A stretch of DNA of 64,000 nt from contig NZ_QKLW01000010.1 in assembly GCF_003208215.1 (NCBI RefSeq), positions 62,001 to 126,000 of the forward strand, written 5' to 3'. The notes beneath the pieces were generated by a model. It saw only the letters and a program-made list of their open reading frames with translations. It had not been told where the DNA came from and made no database searches. Each line of letters begins with the position of its first letter. Positions within the stretch are counted from its first letter, which is position 1. Positions 32,407-42,511 of the stretch are shown here, piece by piece. Source of the stretch: Marinomonas alcarazii (GTDB lineage: Bacteria > Pseudomonadota > Gammaproteobacteria > Pseudomonadales > Marinomonadaceae). A program made the position numbers and the translations under genes.

Positions 32407-32829
32407 GCTCCAAGGGAATGGTTAATATGGCTTTTTAGAGCAAAGAGCCACTGATTACCATTTTGAGTTCGATACATTTCAGGGGATTTCTTTAGCCTTA
32501 TTCGTCATTAAGCTAACCACTTCAAATATTAATTACCTTACCCCCCACACTAGAACTTTTAAATTCGCTGCTAATATAGGTAAGTTAATGTGACATTGTT
32601 AGACTTAAAGTCTTAGAATGATTGTCTCGTGGTAATGACCTATTCACATACCCTTTAAGAAAGCCTCCCTAAATGGAAAGTTTTTTGTCATAGAAGAATT
32701 TTTCACAAAGCACATAAAAACATGAATTTTTCGATAAAATCCGATAAGGCAATATCAGACATTTAAAGCAAATGTTTGTGGTATAGTAAAACGTTGAAAA
32801 GACATCGACAGGCGGATTAAAAGAACCCT
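32407..32829. other. Non-coding region upstream of gmk
   Basis: No credible gene. A promoter-like pair GACATT and TATAGT (32782-32787, 18-bp spacer) lies ~45 bp before the gmk start, with ACATTT/AAATGT forming a small inverted repeat beside it. I see nothing else in the first 350 bp. Confidence 0.45.
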
Positions 32830-33453
32830 ATGGACAAACATAAAGGCAATTTATTCATCTTATCAGCGCCATCTGGTGCGGGTAAATCGACCTTGTATAA
32901 GGCGTTGCTAAGTCAAGACACCAATGTGCGAATTTCCATTTCTCATACCACGCGCGAAGCGAGAAAAGGCGAAGAGCATGGCAGAGAGTACTATTTCACT
33001 GACGTCGAAGACTTTTTAGATATGATTGCCGAAGACGCGTTTTTCGAACATGCTCAAGTGTTTGATAACTATTACGGCACGTCAAAAAACTCTGTTTTCA
33101 GCATGCTGGAACAAGGTTTAGATGTCATTTTAGAAATCGATTGGCAAGGCGCTCGCCAAGTTCGTCAACTTTATCCGGAAGCAATTGGCGTCTTTATTCT
33201 CCCTCCTTCTTTGCAGGCGTTAGAAGAACGTTTGCGCGGAAGAGGAACCGACTCTGACGACGTGATTCAAAGACGTATGAGTAAAGCGATAAACGAAATG
33301 TCACACTACGATGAATACGATTTTACTATCGTAAATGATGACTTTGATACGGCGCTTTCGCAATTACAGTCGATTTTCACCGCAATGCGCTCGAAAACCA
33401 CAGTAATGCGTGAAAAACATGGCAATCTTATAAATGATCTCTTGTCATTATAA
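32830..33453 (+). CDS. gmk: Guanylate kinase
   Basis: 207 residues, as in E. coli. It phosphorylates GMP to GDP with ATP. The P-loop is APSGAGKST near residue 12; the GMP-binding region SISHTTREARKGEEHGREYYF follows, then DVILEIDWQGARQVR, all standard. The enzyme also feeds the GTP pool used for (p)ppGpp, which fits its neighbours rpoZ and spoT 57 and 344 bp further on. The usual upstream neighbour yicC has been displaced by 26 kb. Confidence 0.97.
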   Translation: MDKHKGNLFILSAPSGAGKSTLYKALLSQDTNVRISISHTTREARKGEEHGREYYFTDVEDFLDMIAEDAFFEHAQVFDNYYGTSKNSVFSMLEQGLDVILEIDWQGARQVRQLYPEAIGVFILPPSLQALEERLRGRGTDSDDVIQRRMSKAINEMSHYDEYDFTIVNDDFDTALSQLQSIFTAMRSKTTVMREKHGNLINDLLSL

Positions 33454-33510
33454 GAAGCCGTTAAGTAGAATTACCCTTGGAAAAATAGATAACCGAACAC
33501 AGAGGTCAAA

Positions 33511-33735
33511 ATGGCTCGAGTTACCGTAGAAGATTGTTTAGAAAACGTTGATAACCGCTTTGAACTAGTGATGGTCGCTTCAAAACGCGCTCGTCAACTT
33601 GCTACTGGCGGCGAAGACGCAAAAGTGCCTTTAGAAGGCGATAAAGTGACTGTAGTTGCACTTCGTGAAATTGCTGAGAACTTGATCAATTTGCATAATG
33701 TTGATCAACAAAAGCGTCCATTACACGAGTTTTAA
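33511..33735 (+). CDS. rpoZ: RNA polymerase omega subunit
   Basis: 74 residues beginning [30 protein letters not shown], diagnostic for omega. It binds the beta' subunit, aids polymerase assembly and forms part of ppGpp site 1. It is a little shorter than E. coli omega (91 residues), as in Pseudomonas-like relatives. It lies 62 bp before spoT in the conserved gmk-rpoZ-spoT cluster. Confidence 0.97.
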   Translation: MARVTVEDCLENVDNRFELVMVASKRARQLATGGEDAKVPLEGDKVTVVALREIAENLINLHNVDQQKRPLHEF

Positions 33736-33797
33736 TCTCTATGGTGTCGCTCATATCACATCCATCGCACTTTCTGTTCGGCCTAGTGAGGTGAGCG

Positions 33798-35915
33798 ATG
33801 TATACCATTGAAGATTTAGCACTGACTCTCAGTCAGTATTTGCCCTATGAGCAAATAGCCAAAGTAAAACGCGCTTACTATTACGCCGAGCAAGCCCACG
33901 ATGGGCAAAAGCGTAAAAGTGGCGAGCCCTATGTCACCCATCCTCTCGCTGTCGCCGAAATTCTGTCGGAACTTCGAATGGATTGTGATGGACTGACAGC
34001 GGCATTACTGCATGACGTTATTGAAGACACAGGCATCAGCCGTGAAGCGCTCACCGAACAATTTGGTGAAGGCGTAGCGGGGTTAGTCGATGGCGTAAGT
34101 AAACTTACCCATTTGGAATTCAATAGCCAAGTCGAAAAACAAGCCCATAACTTCCAAAAAATGGCCATGGCCATGGCCGATGATATTCGTGTCATTTTGG
34201 TGAAGTTGGCTGACCGTTTACACAATATGCGAACTCTTGATGCCATGCCGGCCCACAAAAAGCGCCGTATTGCCCGCGAAACATTAGACATTTATGCTCC
34301 GATTGCAAATCGTCTGGGCATGTACAACGTTCGGGTTGCTTTAGAATCCCTTGCCTTCCAAGCCTACTACCCAATGCGTGCTCGCATGCTGCAAAAAGCC
34401 ATCCATAAAAAATATGGCCAACAGCGCATCAAAGACACACAAAAGCTTGAAGACACGATCCGATCCGAACTGGCAGCAGATTACATTGAAGCCAGCATCA
34501 GCGTTCGAGAAAAACACATTTACAGCATCTATCAGAAGATGGACAAGAAACGCCGCTCCTTAGATGAAATCATGGACGTGATGGGCGTACGCATCGTGAC
34601 AGATCGTCATGATAGCTGTTATCGAATTCTTGGTGTCATTCACGCTATCTTCAAACCGATTGAAGGTCGTTTCAAAGACTATATCGCGGTTCCAAAATCC
34701 AACGGTTACCAATCTCTTCACACCACAGTATTAGGCACCAACGGCATTCCGATGGAAGTTCAAATACGCACCGAAGAAATGGACCTAGTGGCGAATAACG
34801 GCATTGCAGCTCATTGGGCTTATAAAGTCAGTGGCTCGTCTAACATGCCAAGCAATCATGATCGGGCGACTAAATGGGTGAAAAGCCTATTAGAAATTCA
34901 ACAAAAAGCACGTAACCCCGTCGAATTTGTTGATAACGTGAAAAGTGATTTATTCCCAGACGAAGTATACGTCTTTACACCGAACGGCCAGATCATTGAA
35001 TTGCCTTCTGGCGCAACACCTGTCGATTTTGCTTATGGCGTCCACACAGAAATCGGCAATACCTGTATCTCGTGTCGAATAAACCGTCGTCTTGCTCCAC
35101 TCAGCACACAACTAGAAAGCGGACAGACAGTTGAAATCATTACAGCGAAAAATGCGCAGCCGAACGTTGCTTGGTTAAGTTTCGCCATTACGGGTAAAGC
35201 ACGCACCAACATCCGCCATTACTTAAAAGACAAACAGAGAGAAAATGCCATATCGATTGGGCACCGTCTGTTAACTCGCTCTTTAAATGCGTTTAAAACC
35301 AATATTGAAGAACTAACCACAGAGCAAATTGCGCAAGTATTAGCAACCCACCAGCTGGCTTCTCTAGATGACTTATTAGAGTCTATTGGTAAAGGTCGTC
35401 ATGTTGGCTATTTGGTGGCTCGCGAGCTCTTCCCAAACATTGATGAAGACACGCTCGTTACGCCGAAGTCCTTTAAAGTGAATGGCTCTGAAGGCATGCT
35501 TATTTCTTATGCCAAATGCTGCGCCCCTATTCCTGGCGACCCAATTGTGGGTTATGTGCAAGTGGATAAAGGCATCATCATTCACCACCTTAATTGCCCG
35601 AACGTTCAAGACCATTTGTCCAACCCTGAACGCTTTATTCATATGGCATGGGGCAAAGAGATTGAAGAAGAGCTGCACATTAGCCTGATTGTTACCTACA
35701 TCAATGAACGCGGTGCTGTGGCGAAAATCGCTAGCTCAATCAGCGATACTGACTTCCAAGTATCTAACCTTGATATTATTGAACGAGGCCGAGTAAGTCG
35801 TTTACGGTTAAGCATCACCATCTCTAGTCGCGTAGGCTTGGCGGATGTTATGCGTCGTATAAAAGCGGTTCGTTGTGTCGAGAAAGTCTCTCGCGAAACC
35901 ATTGTAGGACGCTAG
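33798..35915 (+). CDS. spoT: Bifunctional (p)ppGpp synthetase/hydrolase SpoT
   Basis: 705 residues (E. coli 702). N-terminal HD hydrolase domain: VTHPLAVAEIL and ALLHDVIEDTG carry the metal-binding HD...ED residues. Synthetase domain: EGRFKDYIAVPKSNGYQSLHTTVLG, then EVQIRTEEMD. TGS domain from ~385: DEVYVFTPNGQIIELPSGATPVDFAYGVHTEIG. A zinc-finger-like segment (CCAPIPGDPIVGYV) and the C-terminal ACT domain follow. Hydrolase residues are complete, as expected for the essential hydrolase of the stringent response. RBS GAGGTGAG precedes the ATG. Confidence 0.97.
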   Translation: MYTIEDLALTLSQYLPYEQIAKVKRAYYYAEQAHDGQKRKSGEPYVTHPLAVAEILSELRMDCDGLTAALLHDVIEDTGISREALTEQFGEGVAGLVDGVSKLTHLEFNSQVEKQAHNFQKMAMAMADDIRVILVKLADRLHNMRTLDAMPAHKKRRIARETLDIYAPIANRLGMYNVRVALESLAFQAYYPMRARMLQKAIHKKYGQQRIKDTQKLEDTIRSELAADYIEASISVREKHIYSIYQKMDKKRRSLDEIMDVMGVRIVTDRHDSCYRILGVIHAIFKPIEGRFKDYIAVPKSNGYQSLHTTVLGTNGIPMEVQIRTEEMDLVANNGIAAHWAYKVSGSSNMPSNHDRATKWVKSLLEIQQKARNPVEFVDNVKSDLFPDEVYVFTPNGQIIELPSGATPVDFAYGVHTEIGNTCISCRINRRLAPLSTQLESGQTVEIITAKNAQPNVAWLSFAITGKARTNIRHYLKDKQRENAISIGHRLLTRSLNAFKTNIEELTTEQIAQVLATHQLASLDDLLESIGKGRHVGYLVARELFPNIDEDTLVTPKSFKVNGSEGMLISYAKCCAPIPGDPIVGYVQVDKGIIIHHLNCPNVQDHLSNPERFIHMAWGKEIEEELHISLIVTYINERGAVAKIASSISDTDFQVSNLDIIERGRVSRLRLSITISSRVGLADVMRRIKAVRCVEKVSRETIVGR

Positions 35916-35969
35916 TCGACCTCGATTTATCTTTTGTTTATCACCGTCTAGAAAATAGGATACGTATTT

Positions 35970-36356
35970 ATGTCAAAGCAAGTGATTCACACTGAAAACG
36001 CACCAGCCGCTATCGGTCCATATTCTCAAGCCGTACGTGCTGGTAATACTGTGTATTTGTCTGGCCAAATCCCTCTGGTTCCTGAAACCATGGAAATCAT
36101 CAGCGAAGACATCGTTGAACAGACAACACAAGTTTTCAAAAACCTACAGGCAGTGTGTGAAGCCGCTGGCGGTTCTTTAGAAAACGTTGTGAAATTTAAC
36201 ATTTTCATGACTGACTTAGGTAATTTCGCGACAGTAAACGAAGTGATGACTCAATTCGTAAAACAGCCTTACCCAGCTCGTGCGGCAATGGGCGTTCGCG
36301 CTTTACCAAAAGGCGTTCAAGTGGAAATCGAAGGCATCATGGTATTGGAAGACTAA
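35970..36356 (+). CDS. ridA: Enamine/imine deaminase RidA
   Basis: 128 residues, the standard length of the YjgF/YER057c/UK114 family. It deaminates reactive enamine intermediates made by PLP enzymes. [22 protein letters not shown], the conserved arginine in [23 protein letters not shown] and the terminal VLED are all present. It lies 54 bp after spoT, the same order as in many gammaproteobacteria, and is closed by a very strong terminator. Confidence 0.96.
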   Translation: MSKQVIHTENAPAAIGPYSQAVRAGNTVYLSGQIPLVPETMEIISEDIVEQTTQVFKNLQAVCEAAGGSLENVVKFNIFMTDLGNFATVNEVMTQFVKQPYPARAAMGVRALPKGVQVEIEGIMVLED

Positions 36357-36371
36357 GATCTTCGCTGTGAT

Positions 36372-36413
36372 CACTATAAAAAAAAGAGGCTTCGGCCTCT
36401 TTTTTTTATAGTG
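36372..36413. terminator. Bidirectional terminator between ridA and the epimerase-like gene
   Basis: A perfect 19-bp stem with a TTCG loop; the core is AAAGAGGC-TTCG-GCCTCTTT with eight T on each strand. It separates two convergent genes and serves both. Confidence 0.93.
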
Positions 36414-36431
36414 CTATATTCTTAACGCTGC

Positions 36432-37280
36432 TCATTTACGCAAAGCGCGAAACTCTTCTAAAAGCCCATGATAACCCGCTACATAACTTGGGTACTGCAG
36501 TCGCCAACCTTGTGATAAAAGGAACTGGCCTTGAAGGCGCTTACCTGAAGTCGGAACAAAGCCTTCACCGCTGCTCACAGCAACTTTAGCGCCAAGGCAA
36601 GTTGCCAGCCACAACTTCACTTCCCACATAGAAACAGGCGTTTGATCGGTCACTATTACGTGCGCTGGCACATTTTTTTCGCTTAACGCACAGTTTGCCA
36701 GTAACACCAACGCTGTCACCACATCGTCCCGATGAATGCGGTTGGTCCAGCTGTTAGCTCCCCACTCTTTTTCGCTTAATACGGTTTCTAACAACCGATA
36801 ACGCCCTGAGCCATAAATACCAGAGCAACGTACAGATATACTAGAAAATACCGCCGCTAGCGATTGTTCCGTTTCGAGTAACACCTTAGCCGTGGCGGAT
36901 GTCGGTTGTGCTGGCGTGGTTTCATCCACCCACTCACCTTGGCTTTGCCCATAGACGCTAGTGCTAGAGACGAAAAACACCTTAGGTGGTTTGGCAACGT
37001 CTTTGTAATGACGGATCAATGTTTGGGCCGTGTCGAAGTAGGCCCTACGATAGGCGCTTTCTGTGCGCCCGTTTGGTGTCATGATTAAAAACACCACATC
37101 CACATCATCAGGCAGCCTGTCATCAGACATTTCCGCCAAATCACCCGTAATACCTTCAACGCCAGCAGGAAAGTCCGACAAGGTGCGACGAATCCCAATG
37201 ACACTATGACCTTGTGCTACCAACTCAGTGGCCACACCTGAACCTAGATCCCCGCAGCCAGCGATCAAAATTTTTGCCAT
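36432..37280 (-). CDS. NAD(P)-binding epimerase/dehydratase-like protein (YeeZ type)
   Basis: 282 residues. A Rossmann fold opens the protein, with ILIAGCGDLGSGVATELVAQG as a GxxGxxG-type nucleotide loop. The SDR-like VFFVSSTSVYGQSQGEWVDE contains the serine and YG of extended SDRs, but no clear YxxxK follows. SGIYGSGRYRLL and NRIHRDDVV are typical of the YeeZ group. The substrate of this family is unknown. It is divergent from oxyR with a 110-bp gap. Confidence 0.85.
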   Translation of the reverse strand: MAKILIAGCGDLGSGVATELVAQGHSVIGIRRTLSDFPAGVEGITGDLAEMSDDRLPDDVDVVFLIMTPNGRTESAYRRAYFDTAQTLIRHYKDVAKPPKVFFVSSTSVYGQSQGEWVDETTPAQPTSATAKVLLETEQSLAAVFSSISVRCSGIYGSGRYRLLETVLSEKEWGANSWTNRIHRDDVVTALVLLANCALSEKNVPAHVIVTDQTPVSMWEVKLWLATCLGAKVAVSSGEGFVPTSGKRLQGQFLLSQGWRLQYPSYVAGYHGLLEEFRALRK

Positions 37281-37390
37281 ATATTTTCTCCTGGGTGCTT
37301 AGACAGAATTTTTTGCTTTCGAGTATACTTTATCAAATTATGTATTATCATAGTTATTAACAATGAATCAGCCAAGGTGAAAGGTGTGCT

Positions 37391-38296
37391 ATGACATTAA
37401 CGGAATTGAAATACATTGTAATGCTAGCGGATGAAAAACATTTTGGCCGTGCTGCCGATCGCTGCTATGTATCGCAACCAACGTTAAGTGTTGCGGTGAA
37501 AAAGCTTGAAGAAGAACTCGGCACCGCTATTTTTGAGCGCAGCAAAAGCTCCGTGTACATCACACCTTTAGGCGAGCAAATCATTACTCAGGCCAAGCGA
37601 GTACTGGATCAAGCCAACATGATCAAAGAGTTGGCGGCATCAGGAAAGAATCAACTTAAAGGCCCTCTAAGAGTCGGCGCTATTTTTACCATCGCGCCGT
37701 ATTTGTTCCCAGCTATGATTCCTTCTTTGCATAATGCCGCCTCTAATATGCCATTGTCCATCGAAGAAGACCTCACCGAAAACTTACGCCCTAAGCTGCG
37801 TAATGGCGAGTTAGACGCCATTATTGTCGCGCTCCCCTTCCGCGAGCCAGATGTCGTCACTCAACCAATTTACGAAGAAGAGTTTGTTGTGCTGATGCCA
37901 AAGACTCATCCGTGGACAAAACTGTCGCACATTGAGACCGATCAGCTTTCTACCGATAACTTGCTGCTGCTGGGTAAAGGCCACTGCTTTAGTGAGCAAG
38001 TATTAGAAGCTTGCCCTCTAGTAAACGAAGGGGAATACGGTGACGGTCGAACCATCGTTAATGGCAGCTCATTAGAAACCATACGTTACATGGTTGCGTC
38101 AGGCTTGGGAGTCACAGTGTTACCAAAGTCCGCTGTCACCAATATTAATAACGATTTACTAGAAGTTCGGCCTTTTACCGAGCCTGCGCCAAAGCGTACC
38201 GTTGCGTTGGCATGGCGTGCTAGCTTCCCTCGCCCTAAGGCCATTGAAGCATTAAGCCAATCCATCCGCGATGCTAGCAAGCACTTAAAGTTATAG
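37391..38296 (+). CDS. oxyR: Hydrogen-peroxide-sensing LysR regulator OxyR
   Basis: 301 residues (E. coli 305). The N-terminal winged HTH has HFGRAADRCYVSQPTLSVAVKKLEEELG, nearly invariant in OxyR. The redox cysteines are C199 and C208 in GHCFSEQVLEAC, with the same spacing and even the same numbering as E. coli. Peroxide links them in a disulfide and turns the protein into an activator. oxyR stands directly before recG, as in Pseudomonas. Confidence 0.96.
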   Translation: MTLTELKYIVMLADEKHFGRAADRCYVSQPTLSVAVKKLEEELGTAIFERSKSSVYITPLGEQIITQAKRVLDQANMIKELAASGKNQLKGPLRVGAIFTIAPYLFPAMIPSLHNAASNMPLSIEEDLTENLRPKLRNGELDAIIVALPFREPDVVTQPIYEEEFVVLMPKTHPWTKLSHIETDQLSTDNLLLLGKGHCFSEQVLEACPLVNEGEYGDGRTIVNGSSLETIRYMVASGLGVTVLPKSAVTNINNDLLEVRPFTEPAPKRTVALAWRASFPRPKAIEALSQSIRDASKHLKL

Positions 38297-38305
38297 AGCC
38301 TCTGA

Positions 38306-40387
38306 ATGATCGATGGACTAGACTCACAGGACGTTCGAGAGCTTAAAGGCGTTGGCGATGCGATGGCTGAAAAGCTAGCCAAGTTGCATTTGAATACAGT
38401 ACAAGATTTGCTGTTTCATTTACCCATTCGCTATCAAGACAGAACGCGCGTTGTGCCAATTGGACATCTACGCTTCGGTGACGAAGCTGTCGTCGAAGGC
38501 CAAATTACCGGCTGTGAAATAAAAATGGGCAAACGACGCAGTTTACTGTGCCGAATAAAAGACAATACAGGCACGCTTTGCTTACGTTTTTTCCATTTTT
38601 CCGCAGCGCAAAAGAAGCAGCTAGAGTCCGGTAAACGGTTGCGTTGCTTTGGTGAAATCCGTCGCGGCAGCACAGGCTTTGAAATCTATCACCCTGAATA
38701 CAAGGTAATAGGTGACAACGAAACACAGGAAGAAACAGCTCAGCTTACGCCTATCTATCCACTCACAGATGGCTTAACGCAAACCAAGATTCGCCAGCTG
38801 TGTGAGCAAGCATTAGAGCGTTTAACGCCCTACAATCTACAAGAATGGCTGCCTGACGAAATTCGCACCCAATTCAGTTTGCCACCACTAAGCGACGCCA
38901 TTCACTTTCTTCATCACCCATCCAGAGAAGCGAACTTAGAACTGTTACGCTCAGGAAGCCATCCCGCTCAGTATCGCCTGTCCTTTGAAGAGCTTATGGC
39001 GCATCAACTTTCTCTGATTGGTAAACGGGTGAAAGCCAAACAAGATACAGCGATCCAAGTACAAACCGCAGGCGAACTCAGCCAAAGACTATTACAGCAA
39101 TTGCCCTTTTCGCCAACCAATGCGCAGAATCGCGTGTTTCAGGAAATCCTTAAAGATCTCGGTTCAGGGCATCCTATGCTACGTTTGGTGCAAGGCGACG
39201 TAGGATCAGGGAAAACCTTGGTCGCTGCATTAGCGGCCGCCTCTGTTGTACAGGCTGGCTATCAAGTTGCCATCATGGCCCCCACAGAAATTCTCGCTGA
39301 ACAACATTATATTAATTTCAGCCAATGGTTTGAGCCTCTCGGTTTAAAAGTCGCGTGGATGATAGGCAAACTTAAAGGGAAAACCCGCGAAAAAGAGCTT
39401 GCTGATATTGCTTCAGGTGCTGCGCAAATTGTCGTTGGCACTCATGCCTTATTTCAGGACACTGTCGAATTTGATCGCCTAGCGCTTGCCATTATTGATG
39501 AGCAGCACCGCTTTGGCGTGCACCAACGTATGGCATTACGAGAAAAAGGCATGAAGCATGGCTTCCAGCCTCACCAACTGATCATGACCGCCACACCGAT
39601 CCCCAGAACGTTGGCCATGTCCGCCTATGCTGATTTAGATTGCTCCATCATTGATGAACTGCCACCTGGACGAACCCCAGTAAACACGATTGTGGTATCG
39701 GATCAGCGACGCCAAGAAGTCATTGATCGAGTGAAAAGCGCCTGTGAAGAAGGAAAGCAAGCTTATTGGGTGTGTACCTTGATTGAAGAATCAGAGGCCT
39801 TGCAATGCCAAGCTGCAGAAGACACCGCTATTTTGCTGCAGGAACAACTCGGCGGCTTATCCATTGGCTTGGTACATGGGCGACTTAAAGCGCAAGAGAA
39901 AGCCGATATTATGGCCAGATTCAAGGCCGGAGACATTCAGTTATTGGTTGCCACCACGGTAATTGAAGTGGGTGTGGATGTGCCTAATTCCAGCTTAATG
40001 GTAATAGAAAACCCTGAACGTCTTGGCCTTGCTCAGCTTCACCAGTTACGTGGTCGTGTGGGTCGAGGGCAAACCGCCAGCCATTGCGTGCTACTTTATA
40101 AAGCGCCATTAGGACAACAGGGTAAAGAAAGGCTTGCCACCATGCGAGAGACCAGTGATGGTTTTAAAATCGCCGAAAAAGATCTTGAGTTACGAGGGCC
40201 AGGGGAATTACTTGGCACCAGACAAACTGGGCTTTGGGAATTTAAAGTAGCCGATTTACAACGTGATAAAAACTTGCTTGATGACGTTCAAAAAGCCGCA
40301 GCACAATTGTACCGCCACTACCCTGAGCGTGTTTCGCCATTGTTATCACGCTGGCTACCTAACCACGATCAGTATTTGAACGTCTAA
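38306..40387 (+). CDS. recG: ATP-dependent DNA helicase RecG
   Basis: 693 residues, the same length as E. coli RecG. It reverses stalled replication forks and processes branched DNA. The wedge (OB) domain lies in the first ~250 residues (QDLLFHLPIRYQDRT at its start). Helicase motifs: I VQGDVGSGKTLVA, Ia MAPTEILAEQHY, II IIDEQHRFGV (a DEQH box), III MTATPIPRTLAM, V TTVIEVGVDVPNS, VI HQLRGRVGRG. The end matches the usual DGFKIAEKDLELRGPGELLGTRQ. It starts 9 bp after oxyR, probably cotranscribed. Confidence 0.97.
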   Translation: MIDGLDSQDVRELKGVGDAMAEKLAKLHLNTVQDLLFHLPIRYQDRTRVVPIGHLRFGDEAVVEGQITGCEIKMGKRRSLLCRIKDNTGTLCLRFFHFSAAQKKQLESGKRLRCFGEIRRGSTGFEIYHPEYKVIGDNETQEETAQLTPIYPLTDGLTQTKIRQLCEQALERLTPYNLQEWLPDEIRTQFSLPPLSDAIHFLHHPSREANLELLRSGSHPAQYRLSFEELMAHQLSLIGKRVKAKQDTAIQVQTAGELSQRLLQQLPFSPTNAQNRVFQEILKDLGSGHPMLRLVQGDVGSGKTLVAALAAASVVQAGYQVAIMAPTEILAEQHYINFSQWFEPLGLKVAWMIGKLKGKTREKELADIASGAAQIVVGTHALFQDTVEFDRLALAIIDEQHRFGVHQRMALREKGMKHGFQPHQLIMTATPIPRTLAMSAYADLDCSIIDELPPGRTPVNTIVVSDQRRQEVIDRVKSACEEGKQAYWVCTLIEESEALQCQAAEDTAILLQEQLGGLSIGLVHGRLKAQEKADIMARFKAGDIQLLVATTVIEVGVDVPNSSLMVIENPERLGLAQLHQLRGRVGRGQTASHCVLLYKAPLGQQGKERLATMRETSDGFKIAEKDLELRGPGELLGTRQTGLWEFKVADLQRDKNLLDDVQKAAAQLYRHYPERVSPLLSRWLPNHDQYLNV

Positions 40388-40426
40388 AGATGTGCACACT
40401 TATCCGCATCTTCAATGTGGATAACA

Positions 40427-40903
40427 TTAAGGGATATTAACAACCGTGGTATTTTTGACTTCTTCCATCGCAACGTAGGTACGAGATTCGCGAACATGCG
40501 GTAGCGTCAATAACGTTTCACCAAGCAAAAGGCGATACGAATCCATGTTCGATACTCGTGCTTTAAGAAGGTATTCAAAATCCCCAGCAATAAGATGACA
40601 TTCTAGTATTTCTGGAATTTCCGTTACCGCGGCTTTGAATTCATTAAACCCTTCTGGAGACGTTGTTTTAAGACGAATTTCAACAAACACCAGTAGTCCA
40701 GCGTCTACTTTTTTAGGGTTAACTAAGGCACAGTAGCCCGTAATGTAGCCATTACGCTCAAGCCGACGCACTCGCTCCAAACAAGGTGTTGCACTAAGTC
40801 CTACGCGACTTGCCAGCTCTACATTGGATAGACGGCCGTTAATTTGTAATTCTCGAAGAATTTTTTTATCTAAGCGATCGAGTGGCTTTGCTGAGTTATC
40901 CAT
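40427..40903 (-). CDS. Lrp/AsnC family transcriptional regulator
   Basis: 158 residues. The HTH domain has LDKKILRELQINGRLSNVELASRVGLSATPCLERVRRLE, the AsnC/Lrp pattern. The C-terminal RAM (ligand-binding) domain has VECHLIAGDFEYLLKARV-type sequence (ILECHLIAGDFEYLLKARV). It is close in type to Lrp/BkdR-like proteins that sense amino acids. The divergent amino-acid transport operon starting at 41459 is a natural target, although the 555-bp gap makes this less certain. Confidence 0.92.
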   Translation of the reverse strand: MDNSAKPLDRLDKKILRELQINGRLSNVELASRVGLSATPCLERVRRLERNGYITGYCALVNPKKVDAGLLVFVEIRLKTTSPEGFNEFKAAVTEIPEILECHLIAGDFEYLLKARVSNMDSYRLLLGETLLTLPHVRESRTYVAMEEVKNTTVVNIP

Positions 40904-41458
40904 CTGATATGGATCTCCTTACATGACTTCAATTTATGACTAAGTCTACCATGCAGATTACAAATTATGGAAAGTGCTTTATTCAATATATTACATGTGG
41001 GTATTTAAACGAAGCACAGTAGATTTCATCAAAGCACCAAAATGATGCAAAAAAATCATTCAGCGTAATAATTCTTTACAAACTCACTGTTAACGCCCCA
41101 TAAGTGAGCAATAAAACACAACTCACGTTATGGGAAGCCCTGAATTCTCTAGCATCCATCAGAAAAATGCCTTGTTTACATTTTTATAAATACCGCGATT
41201 TAGCAGTGCAAAAGGTGTAAAAAATAAGCATCTCCTAGCTATTTTCTTACAGTTTATCCTTGACTACGCCTCAAAAGAGTAATTCTATAGGGGCATGTGA
41301 TGATCTTGTAGAGGAATCATCTGCATATACCTAACAACAAGAATAATTACATGTTGGCATCAAGTTTGCTTCGTTTTAATCACAGACGTAACACTCTGAA
41401 CGGTAAATTTCAGCAAGATAACAACATATATAAAAAAACGCCTGGGAGGCTCAATATA
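40904..41458. other. Long intergenic region between the Lrp-type regulator and aapJ
   Basis: No gene seen. It contains an imperfect hairpin (CCCATAAGTGAG paired with CTCACGTTATGGG, 41097-41134) and a sigma70-like promoter candidate, TTGACT near 41261 with TTCTAT 17 bp on. The aapJ transcript would then have a leader of ~160 nt. A longer open frame from 41351 lacks a good RBS and is not needed. Confidence 0.45.
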
Positions 41459-42484
41459 ATGAAATCGAATGTTTGTAAGCTACTTTCGACTGCTGCAATC
41501 GCAGCAACCATAAGCACCGGTGCTGCTGCCGCAACACTTGACGACGTTAAGTCAAAAGGATTTATTCAGTGTGGTGTTAGTAATGGTGTTCCAGGATTCT
41601 CCAATGCCGATGATAAAGGCAACTGGTCAGGTATAGATGTGGATGCTTGTCGCGCTGTTGCTTCTGCAATCTTTGGCGATGATCAAAAAGTTAAATTCAC
41701 TCCTCTTTCTGCTAAAGAGCGTTTCACCGCCCTACAATCTGGCGAAATTGATATCCTTGCTCGTAACACAACTTGGACTTACACGCGTGATGCGTCTTTG
41801 GGTTTAGACTTCACAGCAGTGAACTTCTATGACGGTCAAGGCTTCATGGTTCGTAAAGATCTAGGTGTTACTTCTGCGTTGGACCTTGACGGTGCAACGG
41901 TTTGTACAGAACAAGGTACAACAACAGAATTGAACATGGCGGATTTCTTCCGTAAAAACAAATTGTCTTATGTGCCAGTTGTTGTACAAAAAGCAGACGA
42001 AGCACTATCTGCATACGACCAAGGCCGTTGTGACGTTTACACAACAGATAAATCTGGTCTAGCGGCTCACCGTACTAAACTTGCAAATCCTTCTGCTCAC
42101 TTAATTCTTCCAGAAACTATTTCTAAAGAGCCACTTGGCCCTGTTGTTCGTCACGGCGACAACCAATGGAAAGACATCGTAACTTGGTCAATGTTTGTTC
42201 AAGTTAACGCTGAAGAAATGAATATCTCATCTAAAAACGTTGCTAAGGTCAAAAGTGAAACAAATGACCCAGGTATCAAGCGTCTACTAGGTGTTGAAGG
42301 TGACATGGGTGCACAACTTGGTCTTCCAGCGGATTGGGCTTACAACATTATCGCTAACGTAGGTAACTACGGTGAAGTGTTTGAGCGTAACGTAGGTCCA
42401 TCTACTCCTGTAGATCTGCCACGTGGCCTTAACGCACTATGGACTGAAGCTGGCGGCATCATGTATGCGCCACCAGTTCGCTAA
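41459..42484 (+). CDS. aapJ: General L-amino-acid ABC transporter, periplasmic binding protein
   Basis: 341 residues from ATG 41459 (MKSNVCKLLSTAAIAA), chosen for GGGAGG 9 bp upstream and the signal peptide that starts there, ending GAAAA-TLDD. The mature protein is of the AapJ/BztA type: GFIQCGVSNGVPGFSNADDKGNWSGIDVDACRAVA, GLDFTAVNFYDGQGFMV and VCTEQGTTTELN are hallmarks. The four genes aapJQMP encode a broad-specificity amino-acid importer known from Rhizobium. A stable hairpin separates it from aapQ. Confidence 0.95.
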   Translation: MKSNVCKLLSTAAIAATISTGAAAATLDDVKSKGFIQCGVSNGVPGFSNADDKGNWSGIDVDACRAVASAIFGDDQKVKFTPLSAKERFTALQSGEIDILARNTTWTYTRDASLGLDFTAVNFYDGQGFMVRKDLGVTSALDLDGATVCTEQGTTTELNMADFFRKNKLSYVPVVVQKADEALSAYDQGRCDVYTTDKSGLAAHRTKLANPSAHLILPETISKEPLGPVVRHGDNQWKDIVTWSMFVQVNAEEMNISSKNVAKVKSETNDPGIKRLLGVEGDMGAQLGLPADWAYNIIANVGNYGEVFERNVGPSTPVDLPRGLNALWTEAGGIMYAPPVR

Positions 42485-42511
42485 TACCTAAAGCAACCTG
42501 CTTGGGTATTT

